Source: Alteraurantiacibacter sp942492755
GTDB lineage: Bacteria > Pseudomonadota > Alphaproteobacteria > Sphingomonadales > Sphingomonadaceae
Direction of reading: 5' to 3'
Length of the DNA stretch: 64,000 nt
NCBI GenBank assembly: GCA_942492755.1
Contig: OW818640.1
Span: forward strand, 434,001 to 498,000
Shown: one piece after another, positions 1-7,524 of the stretch
How positions within the stretch are numbered: position 1 is the stretch's first letter
Layout: each line of letters starts with the position of its first letter
Notes under the pieces: model-generated
The model's input: only the letters and a program-made list of their open reading frames with translations
Told to the model about the DNA's origin: nothing
Database searches by the model: none
Translations under genes and position numbers: made by a program

Positions 1-232
1 CGGCGGCGGGTGGGGGTTCCGGCGGCGGGGTGGTGATGATCACGGTGAAGCCGCGGGTGGCAGTTTCGACGATGTCCTGGGTAAACTGCGGCGCCAGAAA
101 CCGCATCAACAGCGCGCCCAGCACCAGATGACCCGCCACGATGGCCACCACCAGCCCCCAGCGCGTTCGCCTGGGCGGCGCATATCCGCGCTGCTGTTCA
201 ACAGGGCCGGGATTGGGTTGAGGCTTGATCAT
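1..232 (-). CDS. tonB: Energy transducer TonB, N-terminal part (cut by window edge)
   Basis: Seen: a minus-strand frame opening with ATG at 232 and running off the left edge, about 77 residues. It has a short polar N-terminus, one membrane helix at about residues 25-46 (WGLVVAIVAGHLVLGALLM), then a periplasmic stretch ending in a proline-rich run (TTPPPEPPPAA). This N-in anchor followed by a Pro-rich linker is the usual start of TonB, which couples the ExbB/ExbD motor to outer-membrane TonB-dependent receptors. The C-terminal receptor-contacting domain is outside the window, so another Pro-rich anchored protein is not excluded. It is divergent from the response regulator gene, with 176 bp between them. 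Confidence 0.7.
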   Translation of the reverse strand, partial: MIKPQPNPGPVEQQRGYAPPRRTRWGLVVAIVAGHLVLGALLMRFLAPQFTQDIVETATRGFTVIITTPPPEPPPAA

Positions 233-408
233 GGTTGCGAACATCCGTTTTGCCGATACCCTATCGCCGCAGGGGGCAAGGTGGCAAATCTAACGGCAAA
301 TGTCATCAATACGACAGGGCGTGTCGCGCCTGCAGGGGTTTGGCCGGGCTATGCCGGAGTGGGAATATCGTGCCTGCCGCCAGGCAGCCACCGGGTGAAG
401 GATCGGGC

Positions 409-1086
409 ATGAAGCTGCTCTATGTCGAGGACAATGCCGATGCCGCCGCTGATCTGACGGCACTGCTGGCCCGGCAGGGTTGCCAGGTGGTGTGGGAAAT
501 GCGCGGGGCCGATGGCCTGCGCCGCGCTGCGCTGGAGCAGTTCGACACCATTATCCTGGACCGGATGCTGCCCGATATGGACGGGCTGGAGATTGTCGAA
601 CGGCTGCGTACCAGCGGGGTAGATACCCCGGTCCTGATGCTGTCCGCCTTGGGCCGCGCCAGCAACCGGGTGGAAGGGCTTGATGCCGGCGTGGATGATT
701 ACCTGGCCAAGCCGTATGAACCGGAAGAACTGATGGCGCGGCTGAAGGCGCTGGTCCGCCGCGCAGAAGGTCGCACCCATTCGGCCATTATCATCTACGG
801 CCAGTTCGAATGCCACGTGAAGGCGCGCACCGCGTTTCGTCGCAACGTGCACATTGCGCTGTCCCCCAAGGAATTCGAGCTGTTCCGCTATTTCATGGAG
901 AACGCGGGTGAAGTGGTCACCCGCGACATGCTGCTGCGCGATGTGTGGAAGATGAACTTCGATCCGCAGACCAACGTGGTCGATGTCAACATCGGCCGCC
1001 TGCGCCGCAAGCTGGAAGCCGGGTTTGACAATCCCGCGCTGGAAACCATCTGGGGCACTGGCTACCGGCTGACCCGTGGCGACTAG
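409..1086 (+). CDS. OmpR/PhoB-family response regulator
   Basis: 225 residues. The receiver domain (about 1-115) has the acidic pair E7/D8, phospho-acceptor D51 in the context ILDRMLPDMDG, a conserved T/S-type position near 79 and K101 in DDYLAKPYEPEEL. The C-terminal winged helix (about 130-225) has the OmpR signatures LSPKEFELF, DVNIGRLRRKLE and IWGTGYRL. The ATG at 409 is chosen because the receiver begins directly with MKLLYVED; the frame stays open upstream but that part has no family resemblance. The next gene, a histidine kinase, starts inside this one (11-nt overlap), so the two are a translationally coupled two-component pair. Target genes are unknown. Confidence 0.93.
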   Translation: MKLLYVEDNADAAADLTALLARQGCQVVWEMRGADGLRRAALEQFDTIILDRMLPDMDGLEIVERLRTSGVDTPVLMLSALGRASNRVEGLDAGVDDYLAKPYEPEELMARLKALVRRAEGRTHSAIIIYGQFECHVKARTAFRRNVHIALSPKEFELFRYFMENAGEVVTRDMLLRDVWKMNFDPQTNVVDVNIGRLRRKLEAGFDNPALETIWGTGYRLTRGD

Positions 1087-2464
1087 TCCGATCCTTCCGG
1101 CCGCCCGGTCGATTTTCACGCATATAGTGCGGCGTGCCACGCTGTTCGCCTTGGCCGCGCTGGCCCTGCTGTTCGCAATTACCGTGTGGCAAAGCTGGAG
1201 CGCGACGACCCGCTCGCTGCTGGCCACGGTCGATACCGATATCGCAGGCCTGGTCGACATCTACGCCACCAGCGGCGAGGCCGAATTGCTCGCCCGGCTG
1301 GATGATCGTTCCACCGTGGTCAGCCTGGAAGGGCGGCAGGCGCGCTATATGCTGGTGCGACCCGATGGCACCATGCTGGGCGGCAATATCAAGGACTGGC
1401 CCATGTTGGGCGCCGGCCTGTCCGAATCCGGTTTCCTGACGTTGAGCGACGGCACCGACGTGTTTGCCCGCGCCACCCGGCTGTCCCCCGATCTGGACCT
1501 GCTGGTGGCCCGCACCTACGAGCGTGACCGCACTGCCCTGATCCGGCTGGTCGCGCTGTTCCTGGGAACCGCGGCGCTGATCGTGCTGGCCACCTGGCTG
1601 CTCGGCCGCCGCGCGGCAGCCAGGCTGCGGCAGCGGATCGGCGCGATCAGCACGGCGTTCCGCGCGGCCGAACAGGGGCGCGAACCGGCCCTTCCCGACG
1701 GCGAATTCGATGACGAGATCGGCGAGCTGGCCACCTATTCCACCCGCGCCATCGGCCGTTCGGCCAACCTGGCGCGCACCCACCGCCACATGTCGGACCA
1801 CATCGCACACGAGATCCGCACACCCTTGACCCACCTCGACAGCCGGCTGGTCAACGCCATGCGCGATCTGCCGCCGGAATGCGATCCGGCCGTGATCGAA
1901 CAGTGCCGGCGCGACATCAGGGGCGTGGTGACCATGCTCGATTCGCTGCTCGACATCGCCAGCAGCGAGGCGCGGGTGGGCGACCTGTCGGGCCTGACCG
2001 AAGTCGCCCTGTCGTCCCTCGCCAGCGATCTGGCCGACTTGTATTCCGGCAGCGCCGAGGAGCAAGGCGTGACCTTGCGCACCTTTATCGAGCCCGGCGT
2101 GGTGATGATGGGCGAGCCGATGCAGTTGACCCGGCTGATTTCCAACCTGCTCGACAATGCGCTGAAATATGTCCCGCGCGGCGGGCAGGTGACGCTGTCG
2201 GTGGCCAAGGGTCCGGTGATCGAGGTGCGTGACGACGGGCCTGGGATTGAACCGGCGCTGCGCCCGCTGGTGTTCGAACGGTTCCGCACCGGGCAGGCGC
2301 AACCGGGCAAGACCAGCCACGGCCTGGGCCTGGCGCTGGCCCGCGCCATTGCCCTGCGCCACGGGCTGGGGATTGCGCTTGTCGATTCCCTGGTGGGCGC
2401 GCATTTCGTGATCAAGCCGCACGCGATGTGGCCCAAACAGGCGGATGCAGGGGACGCGACATGA
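1076..2464 (+). CDS. Sensor histidine kinase (HAMP, HisKA, HATPase)
   Basis: 462 residues from a GTG start overlapping the response regulator. Two membrane helices (about 20-40 and 158-178) bracket a periplasmic sensor domain of about 115 residues. A HAMP-like linker (about 179-230) follows, then HisKA with the phospho-acceptor H245 in DHIAHEIRTPLTH. The ATP-binding domain shows an N box (LISNLLDNALKYV), a G1 box (VRDDGPGIEP) and a G2 box (HGLGLALARAI). It should phosphorylate the regulator encoded just upstream. The stimulus cannot be read from the sequence. The stop codon overlaps the start of the lipoprotein gene (ATGA). Confidence 0.92.
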   Translation: MATSPILPAARSIFTHIVRRATLFALAALALLFAITVWQSWSATTRSLLATVDTDIAGLVDIYATSGEAELLARLDDRSTVVSLEGRQARYMLVRPDGTMLGGNIKDWPMLGAGLSESGFLTLSDGTDVFARATRLSPDLDLLVARTYERDRTALIRLVALFLGTAALIVLATWLLGRRAAARLRQRIGAISTAFRAAEQGREPALPDGEFDDEIGELATYSTRAIGRSANLARTHRHMSDHIAHEIRTPLTHLDSRLVNAMRDLPPECDPAVIEQCRRDIRGVVTMLDSLLDIASSEARVGDLSGLTEVALSSLASDLADLYSGSAEEQGVTLRTFIEPGVVMMGEPMQLTRLISNLLDNALKYVPRGGQVTLSVAKGPVIEVRDDGPGIEPALRPLVFERFRTGQAQPGKTSHGLGLALARAIALRHGLGIALVDSLVGAHFVIKPHAMWPKQADAGDAT

Positions 2465-3033
2465 TGCAGCGGATGGGGCCGCTCTTTGCCGTTATGCTGC
2501 TGGCGGGCTGTGCTGCTGCGCCGCTCGCGCGCGCACCCGTGGCCCTGCCCGCACCAACGGGGGATGCACTGGGCGATGTCGCCGCACTGCTGGCGGCGGC
2601 CGATGGCATCGCCGATCCGCAAGCCCGCGCCCCGTTGATCGAACGGCTCGATGCGCTCGACGTGCGGCTGGCCGATGGTGCACCCGAAGATCCGCTGACC
2701 GCGTGGCGCGCCGAGCAGCAGGCCACCGGAGGCACCCCCTGGCGCGGCCGTGCGCTTGGCCCTGCCTATCGCCGGGCGCGCGTGGGGCCGGGTGAGAAGC
2801 TGCGGATCGAACAGGTATTCCTGGCCGGCGAACGGGCCCGCATCGCCGCGCAGGCGAACGGCGGCGGCGATGTGGCGCTGGCGATCAACAACCCGCGATC
2901 CGAAGCCGTGTGCCAACAGCAGCTTGCCCCGCGCGGCAATTGCAATTGGCTGCCGATCTATACCGAACGCTTCTCGATCGAACTGGAGAACCGTGGCAGC
3001 CTGCCTGCCAGCGTCTACATCGTGTTCCGCTGA
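2461..3033 (+). CDS. Putative lipoprotein of unknown function downstream of the sensor kinase
   Basis: 190 residues starting MMQRMGPLFAVMLLAGC, a lipoprotein signal peptide with lipobox LAGC (lipidated Cys at 17). The mature part is alanine-, proline- and arginine-rich with no recognised domain; a C-terminal segment ending SVYIVFR looks like the last strand of a beta-sandwich. The ATG overlaps the kinase stop codon by 4 nt, so it is probably the third gene of that operon and may serve the same envelope-related response. This is inferred from position only. Confidence 0.75.
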   Translation: MMQRMGPLFAVMLLAGCAAAPLARAPVALPAPTGDALGDVAALLAAADGIADPQARAPLIERLDALDVRLADGAPEDPLTAWRAEQQATGGTPWRGRALGPAYRRARVGPGEKLRIEQVFLAGERARIAAQANGGGDVALAINNPRSEAVCQQQLAPRGNCNWLPIYTERFSIELENRGSLPASVYIVFR

Positions 3034-3034
3034 G

Positions 3035-3057
3035 CTGCCCCAACCTGTTGGCGGCAG
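3035..3057 (+). terminator. Possible hairpin terminator after the lipoprotein gene
   Basis: Just after the TGA at 3031-3033 lies CTGCC-CCAAC, a 2-nt loop (CT), GTTGG, one unpaired C, then GGCAG. That gives a 10-bp stem with one bulge. Only a short AT-rich stretch follows and there is no real U-tract, so termination is a guess. Confidence 0.3.
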
Positions 3058-3185
3058 GATATTTCGACCATCCGCTCTGTCACTTGCCAACAGTTGCGCC
3101 GCGCCCGGGTTTGGCCCACAATCGGTGCTGGTTGGCTTGTCTGCTGCGCGCGGCTGCGCGGGCAATTGCTGGAGAGTTTCAACAG

Positions 3186-4610
3186 ATGGCCAATTCAGTT
3201 GGTGGGTTCACGCGCCGCAGCGCGATCGGCAGCGCTTTGGGTACAGCGGCGCTGGCCGTGGCGGTGCCGGGGTTGGCGCATACCCCGGGCCGCAAGCCGA
3301 ACTTCCTGTTCATCATGGCAGACGACCTCGGCTATGCCGACCTGTCGTGTTACGGGCGGCAGGAATACCGCACCCCGGTGCTCGACAGCCTGGCGGCGCA
3401 GGGGATGAAGTTCACCCACGGCTATGCCAACAGCGCCGTGTGTTCGGCCACGCGGGTGGGGCTGATCACCGGGCGTTACCAGTACCGCCTGGCAGTGGGG
3501 CTGGAGGAACCGCTGGGCCGCCCCGGCATCGGGCTGGACCCCGCCGTGCCGACCATTGCCTCGTTGCTGAAAGCCCAGGGCTATCATTCGGCCCTGGTCG
3601 GCAAGTGGCATCTGGGCGGCCTGCCCGACTTTGGCCCCCAACAAAGCGGCTATGACGAGTTCTGGGGCAATCGCGGCGGCGGGGTGGACTATTTCCGCCA
3701 CGGCGTTGCGGGCAGCACGACCGACCTGTGGGACGGCGACGTGCGGATCGACGAGGCGGGCTACTACACCGACATGCTGGCCGATCGCAGCATCGAATTC
3801 CTCGATGGCCGGGCAGCCCAGCCCGATACGCCGTGGCTGCTCAGCCTGCATTTCACCGCCCCGCACTGGCCGTGGCAAGGCCCGGACGATCAAGCCGCCT
3901 CGGCCCGGCTGGCCACCATCGCAGATCCAATCGGCGGGCTCGCCATTGCCGAATACGATGGCGGTGACATGGAAACCTATGCCGAAATGGTCACCAGCAT
4001 GGATGCCAACATCGGCCGCGTGCTGGCACGGCTGGCCGAACTGGGCATGGAACGCGATACAGTGGTGGTGTTCACCAGCGACAACGGGGGTGAGCGGTTC
4101 AGCAACACCTGGCCGTTCAGCGGCATCAAGACCGAACTGCTTGAGGGCGGCATCCGCGTGCCGTTCATCGTGAAGTGGCCGGGCCTGGTCGCGCCGGGTT
4201 CCACCAGCGATACGCCCGCGCTGTCGATGGACTTCCTGCCCACTTTCGTGGCGGCAGCCGGCGGCGCGACCGATCCCGCCTATCCGCCCGACGGGATTGA
4301 TCTTGCGCCGGTGTTGGCAGGCTTGCCCACACCCGGGCGTGACCTGTTCTGGCGCTTCAAGAGCAAGGACCAGCGCGCCATGCGCCGCGGGCAATACAAG
4401 TATCTCAAGATCAACGATCACGAATACCTGTTCGACATCATCGCCGACCCGATGGAACGGGGCAACCTGAAGGACCGTCAGCCTGCCGTGTTCGCCGCGC
4501 TGAAACAGGCGTTTGAGGCCTGGAACGCGGACATGCTGAGCGATCCTGCCGCGTCCAGCTTCGGCTGGGGTCCGGAACACCTGGCCGATCACTATGACCG
4601 GCCCGACTAG
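3186..4610 (+). CDS. Exported sulfatase (alkaline phosphatase superfamily) with CSATR active site
   Basis: 474 residues. The ATG at 3186 is preceded by GGAG (3172) and opens a twin-arginine signal (TRRSAIGSALG). Metal-binding MADDLGYADLSCYG follows at about 44-57, and the formylglycine site is CSATR with Cys at residue 86. Further sulfatase landmarks are GKWHLGG, APHWPW and FTSDNGGE. Family role: hydrolysis of sulfate esters in the periplasm after Cys is converted to formylglycine. The usual signature is C-x-P-x-R, and here Ala replaces Pro. No dedicated formylglycine-generating enzyme is in the window. The substrate is unknown. Confidence 0.9.
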   Translation: MANSVGGFTRRSAIGSALGTAALAVAVPGLAHTPGRKPNFLFIMADDLGYADLSCYGRQEYRTPVLDSLAAQGMKFTHGYANSAVCSATRVGLITGRYQYRLAVGLEEPLGRPGIGLDPAVPTIASLLKAQGYHSALVGKWHLGGLPDFGPQQSGYDEFWGNRGGGVDYFRHGVAGSTTDLWDGDVRIDEAGYYTDMLADRSIEFLDGRAAQPDTPWLLSLHFTAPHWPWQGPDDQAASARLATIADPIGGLAIAEYDGGDMETYAEMVTSMDANIGRVLARLAELGMERDTVVVFTSDNGGERFSNTWPFSGIKTELLEGGIRVPFIVKWPGLVAPGSTSDTPALSMDFLPTFVAAAGGATDPAYPPDGIDLAPVLAGLPTPGRDLFWRFKSKDQRAMRRGQYKYLKINDHEYLFDIIADPMERGNLKDRQPAVFAALKQAFEAWNADMLSDPAASSFGWGPEHLADHYDRPD

Positions 4611-4657
4611 GCTATTCTTGCCGACGCAATAGTTGCAAATCCCAACCGTTCGTGGAA

Positions 4658-4677
4658 TTGTCCGGTTTTCCGGACAA
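4658..4677. promoter_or_regulatory. Perfect 8-bp inverted repeat upstream of the MarR gene (candidate operator)
   Basis: TTGTCCGG-TTTT-CCGGACAA, a perfect inverted repeat with a 4-nt spacer, lies between the sulfatase stop and the MarR coding region. Its size and symmetry fit a MarR-type autoregulatory operator. It could also form an RNA hairpin ending sulfatase transcription, but no T-run follows. The half-site CCGGAC recurs at 5221-5226 in front of the PQQ dehydrogenase. Confidence 0.45.
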
Positions 4678-4758
4678 AGTTAACGCGCGGGAGTAGGTTC
4701 GCTGGATTGGGGTCTGTTTTCTGACGCGGTCGGTCCGCGCGCGCGGCTGCTGCGCAAC

Positions 4759-5142
4759 ATGTTGCATGCCCGGTCGATCGCGGTCAGCGAACCGTTCGGC
4801 CTGCCGACCGGATCACTCACCATCATGTCGCTGATCCTGTCCAACCCCGGCAATTCGCAAAAGCAGTTGGCCGACTGGTCCGGGATGACCAGCCCGGCGC
4901 TGGTCGGCGTGCTCGACGAACTGGAAAATCGCGGTCTTGTCACGCGGGACCGCTTGCCAGCCGACCGGCGCCGCAACTGCCTGGTGCTGACCGACAAGGG
5001 CAAGCGCACCACCGAGGCCATGATGTCGGCAGTTTCCGTGATCGAGGCTCCGATCCGCGACGAGCTTGGCCCGCAGGACTTGCAGCAACTGATCGTGTTG
5101 GTCGATCGCGCGCTGGCCGCCCTGCAGCAGCACAACGCCTGA
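4759..5142 (+). CDS. MarR-family transcriptional regulator
   Basis: 127 residues from the first ATG. The winged helix is clear: LTIMSLILSNPGNSQKQLADWSGMTSPALVGVLDELENRGLVTRDR, then the wing DRRRNCLVLTDKGK and a C-terminal dimerisation helix. The frame stays open back to 4684, and the residues just upstream (FSDAVGPRARLLRN) look like the missing first helix of a MarR domain. The true start may therefore be a rare codon such as CTG at 4702, which has GGAG at 4689-4692. It probably regulates itself and the neighbouring quinoprotein dehydrogenase, judging by the palindromes at 4658 and 5214; this is inference. Confidence 0.85.
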   Translation: MLHARSIAVSEPFGLPTGSLTIMSLILSNPGNSQKQLADWSGMTSPALVGVLDELENRGLVTRDRLPADRRRNCLVLTDKGKRTTEAMMSAVSVIEAPIRDELGPQDLQQLIVLVDRALAALQQHNA

Positions 5143-5213
5143 CCGTCCAATGGGCCTGAATCGCCATATTAGTTTGCCTCGATAATCCTTCCAATGCTAA
5201 CGAATTTGTGATC

Positions 5214-5241
5214 GGCAGGACCGGACCGTCCGACCCCTGCC
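5214..5241. promoter_or_regulatory. Imperfect nested palindrome upstream of the PQQ dehydrogenase
   Basis: GGCAGG (5214-5219) and CCTGCC (5236-5241) enclose the smaller palindrome CGGACCGTCCG (5222-5232). It sits just before the ribosome-binding region (GGGGGAAA) of the quinoprotein gene, so it could be an operator or a leader hairpin. It shares the half-site CCGGAC with the palindrome at 4658-4677. Confidence 0.35.
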
Positions 5242-5257
5242 TGGGGGAAAACACACC

Positions 5258-7216
5258 ATGCGCACGCCTTCATTGCTGGCAGCCTGTGCCGCCCTGGCCC
5301 TTGTCGGCCCCCTTGCTTTGCCACTTGCCGCGCAGTCTGCGGGCCAAGAACCCGCTGACTGGCCGCGCTACGCCCGGGATGACTGGGGCACGCGCTTTTC
5401 CCCGCTCGACCAGATCGATACCGGCAATGTCGGGCAGCTGGAACAGGCGTGGGATCTGGTCTTGCGCCCCGAAGGCGGCGGCGGACTGCTGGGCGGGACC
5501 GTGCCGATCGTGCTGGATGGGGTAATGTACCTGCCGCTGGGTAACGCCGTGGTGGCGCTGGAAGCCCACACCGGCCGTGAACTGTGGCGCCATACGCCCG
5601 CGGGGGGCGGGCTGATCCGCCGCGCGGTTTCGTGGTGGCCTGGCGACCCAGAGCATCCCGCGCGCCTGTTCTATTCGTTCGGCACCGGCCTGCGCGCACT
5701 CGATCCGGCCACCGGCGAAGTCGACACCAGCTTCGGCACCAATGGCGAGACCGCGATCGAAGGCACGCCATATGGCTATCCGCCCAGCATATTCGGCAAT
5801 GTCATGGTGATCGGCGCTTCCAACGGGGAAATGCCGCGCGGCCCATCGGGCAATACCCGCGCCTTCGATGCGCGTACCGGGGCCAAGCTGTGGGAATTCA
5901 ACAGCGTGCCGCAGCCCGGCGAAGTGGGGCACGAGAGTTGGGCCAACGATGGCTGGGATGGCCGGTCGGGCACCAATATGTGGATCTGGTACACCACCGC
6001 CGATCCGGCCACCGATACCGTCTACATCACCCTGGGCAGCCCCAGCGCCAACTATTATGGCGGTGACCGGCCGGGCAACAACCTGTTCGGCAATTCGATT
6101 GTGGCGCTGGATATGCAGACCGGGGCCTACAAGTGGCACTTCCAGACCATCCACCATGATCTGTGGGACTGGGACCTGCCCGCCCCGCCTGTCCTGTTCG
6201 ATGTCACCGTGGATGGTGTGACCATCCCCGCGCTGGCCGAAACCGGCAAGCCGGGCCTGATGTATATCCTCAACCGCAATACCGGTGAGCCGATCCACGG
6301 GGTGAACGAGATGCTGGTGGCCCCCGGCGATGTGCCGGGCGAGTGGTATTCGCCCACCCAGCCGATCCCGGTTCTGCCTGCCCCGCTCAGCCGCATGTGG
6401 TGGACCACAGACGATGTCGTGGCCGCCGAAGATACCACGCCCGCCCACGCCGCCGCCTGCCGGGCGCTGCTCGACAGCTATGGCGGCAGGTTCTTCAACG
6501 CCGGGCCGTTCACGCCTTTCTTCCTGCACGAGGAGGGTGATCCACCGCGTGCGTCGATCAACATGCCGCACAACGGCGGATCGAACTGGGGCGGGGGCGC
6601 AGCCGATCCGGCGCGCGGGATCGTCTACATCAATACCACCGAAAGCGGGGCGATCGGCTGGGTCGAACCGCGCGATCCCGAAGGCGATTATGGCCGCGGC
6701 ACCGCCGCATCGGACCAGCCCTATGACCGTGGCAGCCTGTCGGGGCCAGGCGCCTATTCCAGCTTCACCGCCAGTTATGAGACCACAGATGGCGAGCAGG
6801 TCAACCTGCCGTGCATCCGTCCGCCGTGGGGGCGGCTACACGCGGTTGACGGCAACAGCGGGCAGATCCTGTGGTCGGTACCGCTTGGCACCACGCCGCA
6901 ATTGCCCGCAGGCAGGCAGGATACCGGCAGCAACAACACCTTCGGCGGCCCGATTGCCACGGCGGGCGGGCTGCTGTTCATCGGCGCGACCAACGATGCA
7001 AAATTGCGCGCGTTCGATGCGGCCAATGGCAACATGCTGTGGGACGTCGCGCTACCCTATGCCGCGCAGACCGTGCCGATCACCTATCAGGGCAGCGATG
7101 GGCGCCAATACGTGGCCGTGGTTGCCGCCGGCGCGCCAGCAACCGGCGCGCCGCGGGGCGACAATGGCCGTCCGCTCAACGGCGAATCGCTGATCACTTT
7201 TGCCCTGCCCGACTGA
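5258..7216 (+). CDS. PQQ-dependent dehydrogenase (quinoprotein, periplasmic)
   Basis: 652 residues with a Sec signal peptide (residues 1-26, ending PLAAQSA). The rest is an eight-bladed quinoprotein propeller: an opening DWPRYARDDWGTRFSPLDQI, tryptophan-docking repeats such as VVALEAHTGRELWRH and IVALDMQTGAYKWHF, and the QTIHHDLWDWD segment typical of glucose and alcohol quinoproteins. A C-terminal heme-binding CxxCH is absent, so electrons must pass to a separate carrier or quinone. Family role: periplasmic oxidation of an alcohol, aldose or similar substrate. No pqq biosynthesis gene is in the window. The last codons and the sequence after the stop are repeated at 11982-12062. Confidence 0.9.
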   Translation: MRTPSLLAACAALALVGPLALPLAAQSAGQEPADWPRYARDDWGTRFSPLDQIDTGNVGQLEQAWDLVLRPEGGGGLLGGTVPIVLDGVMYLPLGNAVVALEAHTGRELWRHTPAGGGLIRRAVSWWPGDPEHPARLFYSFGTGLRALDPATGEVDTSFGTNGETAIEGTPYGYPPSIFGNVMVIGASNGEMPRGPSGNTRAFDARTGAKLWEFNSVPQPGEVGHESWANDGWDGRSGTNMWIWYTTADPATDTVYITLGSPSANYYGGDRPGNNLFGNSIVALDMQTGAYKWHFQTIHHDLWDWDLPAPPVLFDVTVDGVTIPALAETGKPGLMYILNRNTGEPIHGVNEMLVAPGDVPGEWYSPTQPIPVLPAPLSRMWWTTDDVVAAEDTTPAHAAACRALLDSYGGRFFNAGPFTPFFLHEEGDPPRASINMPHNGGSNWGGGAADPARGIVYINTTESGAIGWVEPRDPEGDYGRGTAASDQPYDRGSLSGPGAYSSFTASYETTDGEQVNLPCIRPPWGRLHAVDGNSGQILWSVPLGTTPQLPAGRQDTGSNNTFGGPIATAGGLLFIGATNDAKLRAFDAANGNMLWDVALPYAAQTVPITYQGSDGRQYVAVVAAGAPATGAPRGDNGRPLNGESLITFALPD

Positions 7217-7245
7217 CGGGGCGGCGGTTGAGCCAGAAGTGATGG
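7173..7245. repeat. Left copy of the direct repeat flanking the TIR/protease cassette
   Basis: The 62-bp core 7173-7234 covers the last codons and stop of the PQQ dehydrogenase and sequence up to TTGAGCC. It aligns to 11982-12041 with 57 of 62 columns identical (three mismatches, two single-base gaps). After a 10-base insertion in the right copy, similarity resumes for 11 bases (AGAAGTGATGG here, AGAAACGATGG there). This copy is the functional one because it is in frame with the dehydrogenase. Confidence 0.85.
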
Positions 7246-7524
7246 CTATCCGGTGCTCGGCTCAAACCCAGGAAAGAGGGAAGGTGGAGGAAAGCGGGGG
7301 GGCACGTCACAACCACCAGATGATCTCAAACACTCACCTGTTCTAAACTCCCATCGGTCTCGAATTGTCTGACGACGGACAGAGTGCAATTCTTGCGCAA
7401 TCAGACTATCATCAAGATGGTGGGGCCGTTTTGTTACCGAAGAATTTCCCCCCAAACCGCAGGGACCAGATCGCAAGGACCAGAACGCAAAGACCAGATC
7501 GCAAAGACCGGGGAGTGTAAGCGC
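7217..7524. other. Intergenic region before the TIR gene
   Basis: 308 bases without a convincing gene, visibly AT-richer than the flanks. It contains the end of the left direct repeat (to 7245), an inverted repeat TTGAGCC/GGCTCAA (7228-7234 and 7259-7265) spanning the repeat edge, and a second inverted repeat GAATTG/CAATTC (7362-7367 and 7387-7392) enclosing TGTC/GACA. It also holds the 14-bp tandem repeats at 7463-7510. A frame open from GTG 7384 joins the TIR gene, but it crosses the tandem repeats and has no domain character, so it is treated as leader. The cassette promoter is probably here; no clear -35/-10 pair was identified. Confidence 0.5.
7463..7510. repeat. 14-bp tandem repeat (about 3.4 copies) in the leader of the TIR gene
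   Basis: Units are GGACCAGATCGCAA (7463), GGACCAGAACGCAA (7477) and AGACCAGATCGCAA (7491), then a partial AGACCG (7505). The array ends at the Shine-Dalgarno-like GGGAG (7511-7515) and the probable TTG start at 7525. A 14-bp unit is not a multiple of three, so copy-number change would shift any upstream frame but not one starting at 7525. It could be a protein-binding array or a slippage-prone leader. A related string GATCGCAAA occurs before the lipoprotein gene at 9482-9490. Confidence 0.75.

Noticed and set aside
349..1260. Long minus-strand frame under the response regulator
   Set aside because: High GC coding sequence creates long antisense frames; the plus-strand protein has a full family signature while this one has none.
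7384..7524. N-terminal extension of the TIR protein from GTG 7384
   Set aside because: It crosses the 14-bp tandem repeats, has no domain similarity and lacks a ribosome-binding site; the TTG at 7525 follows GGGAG.
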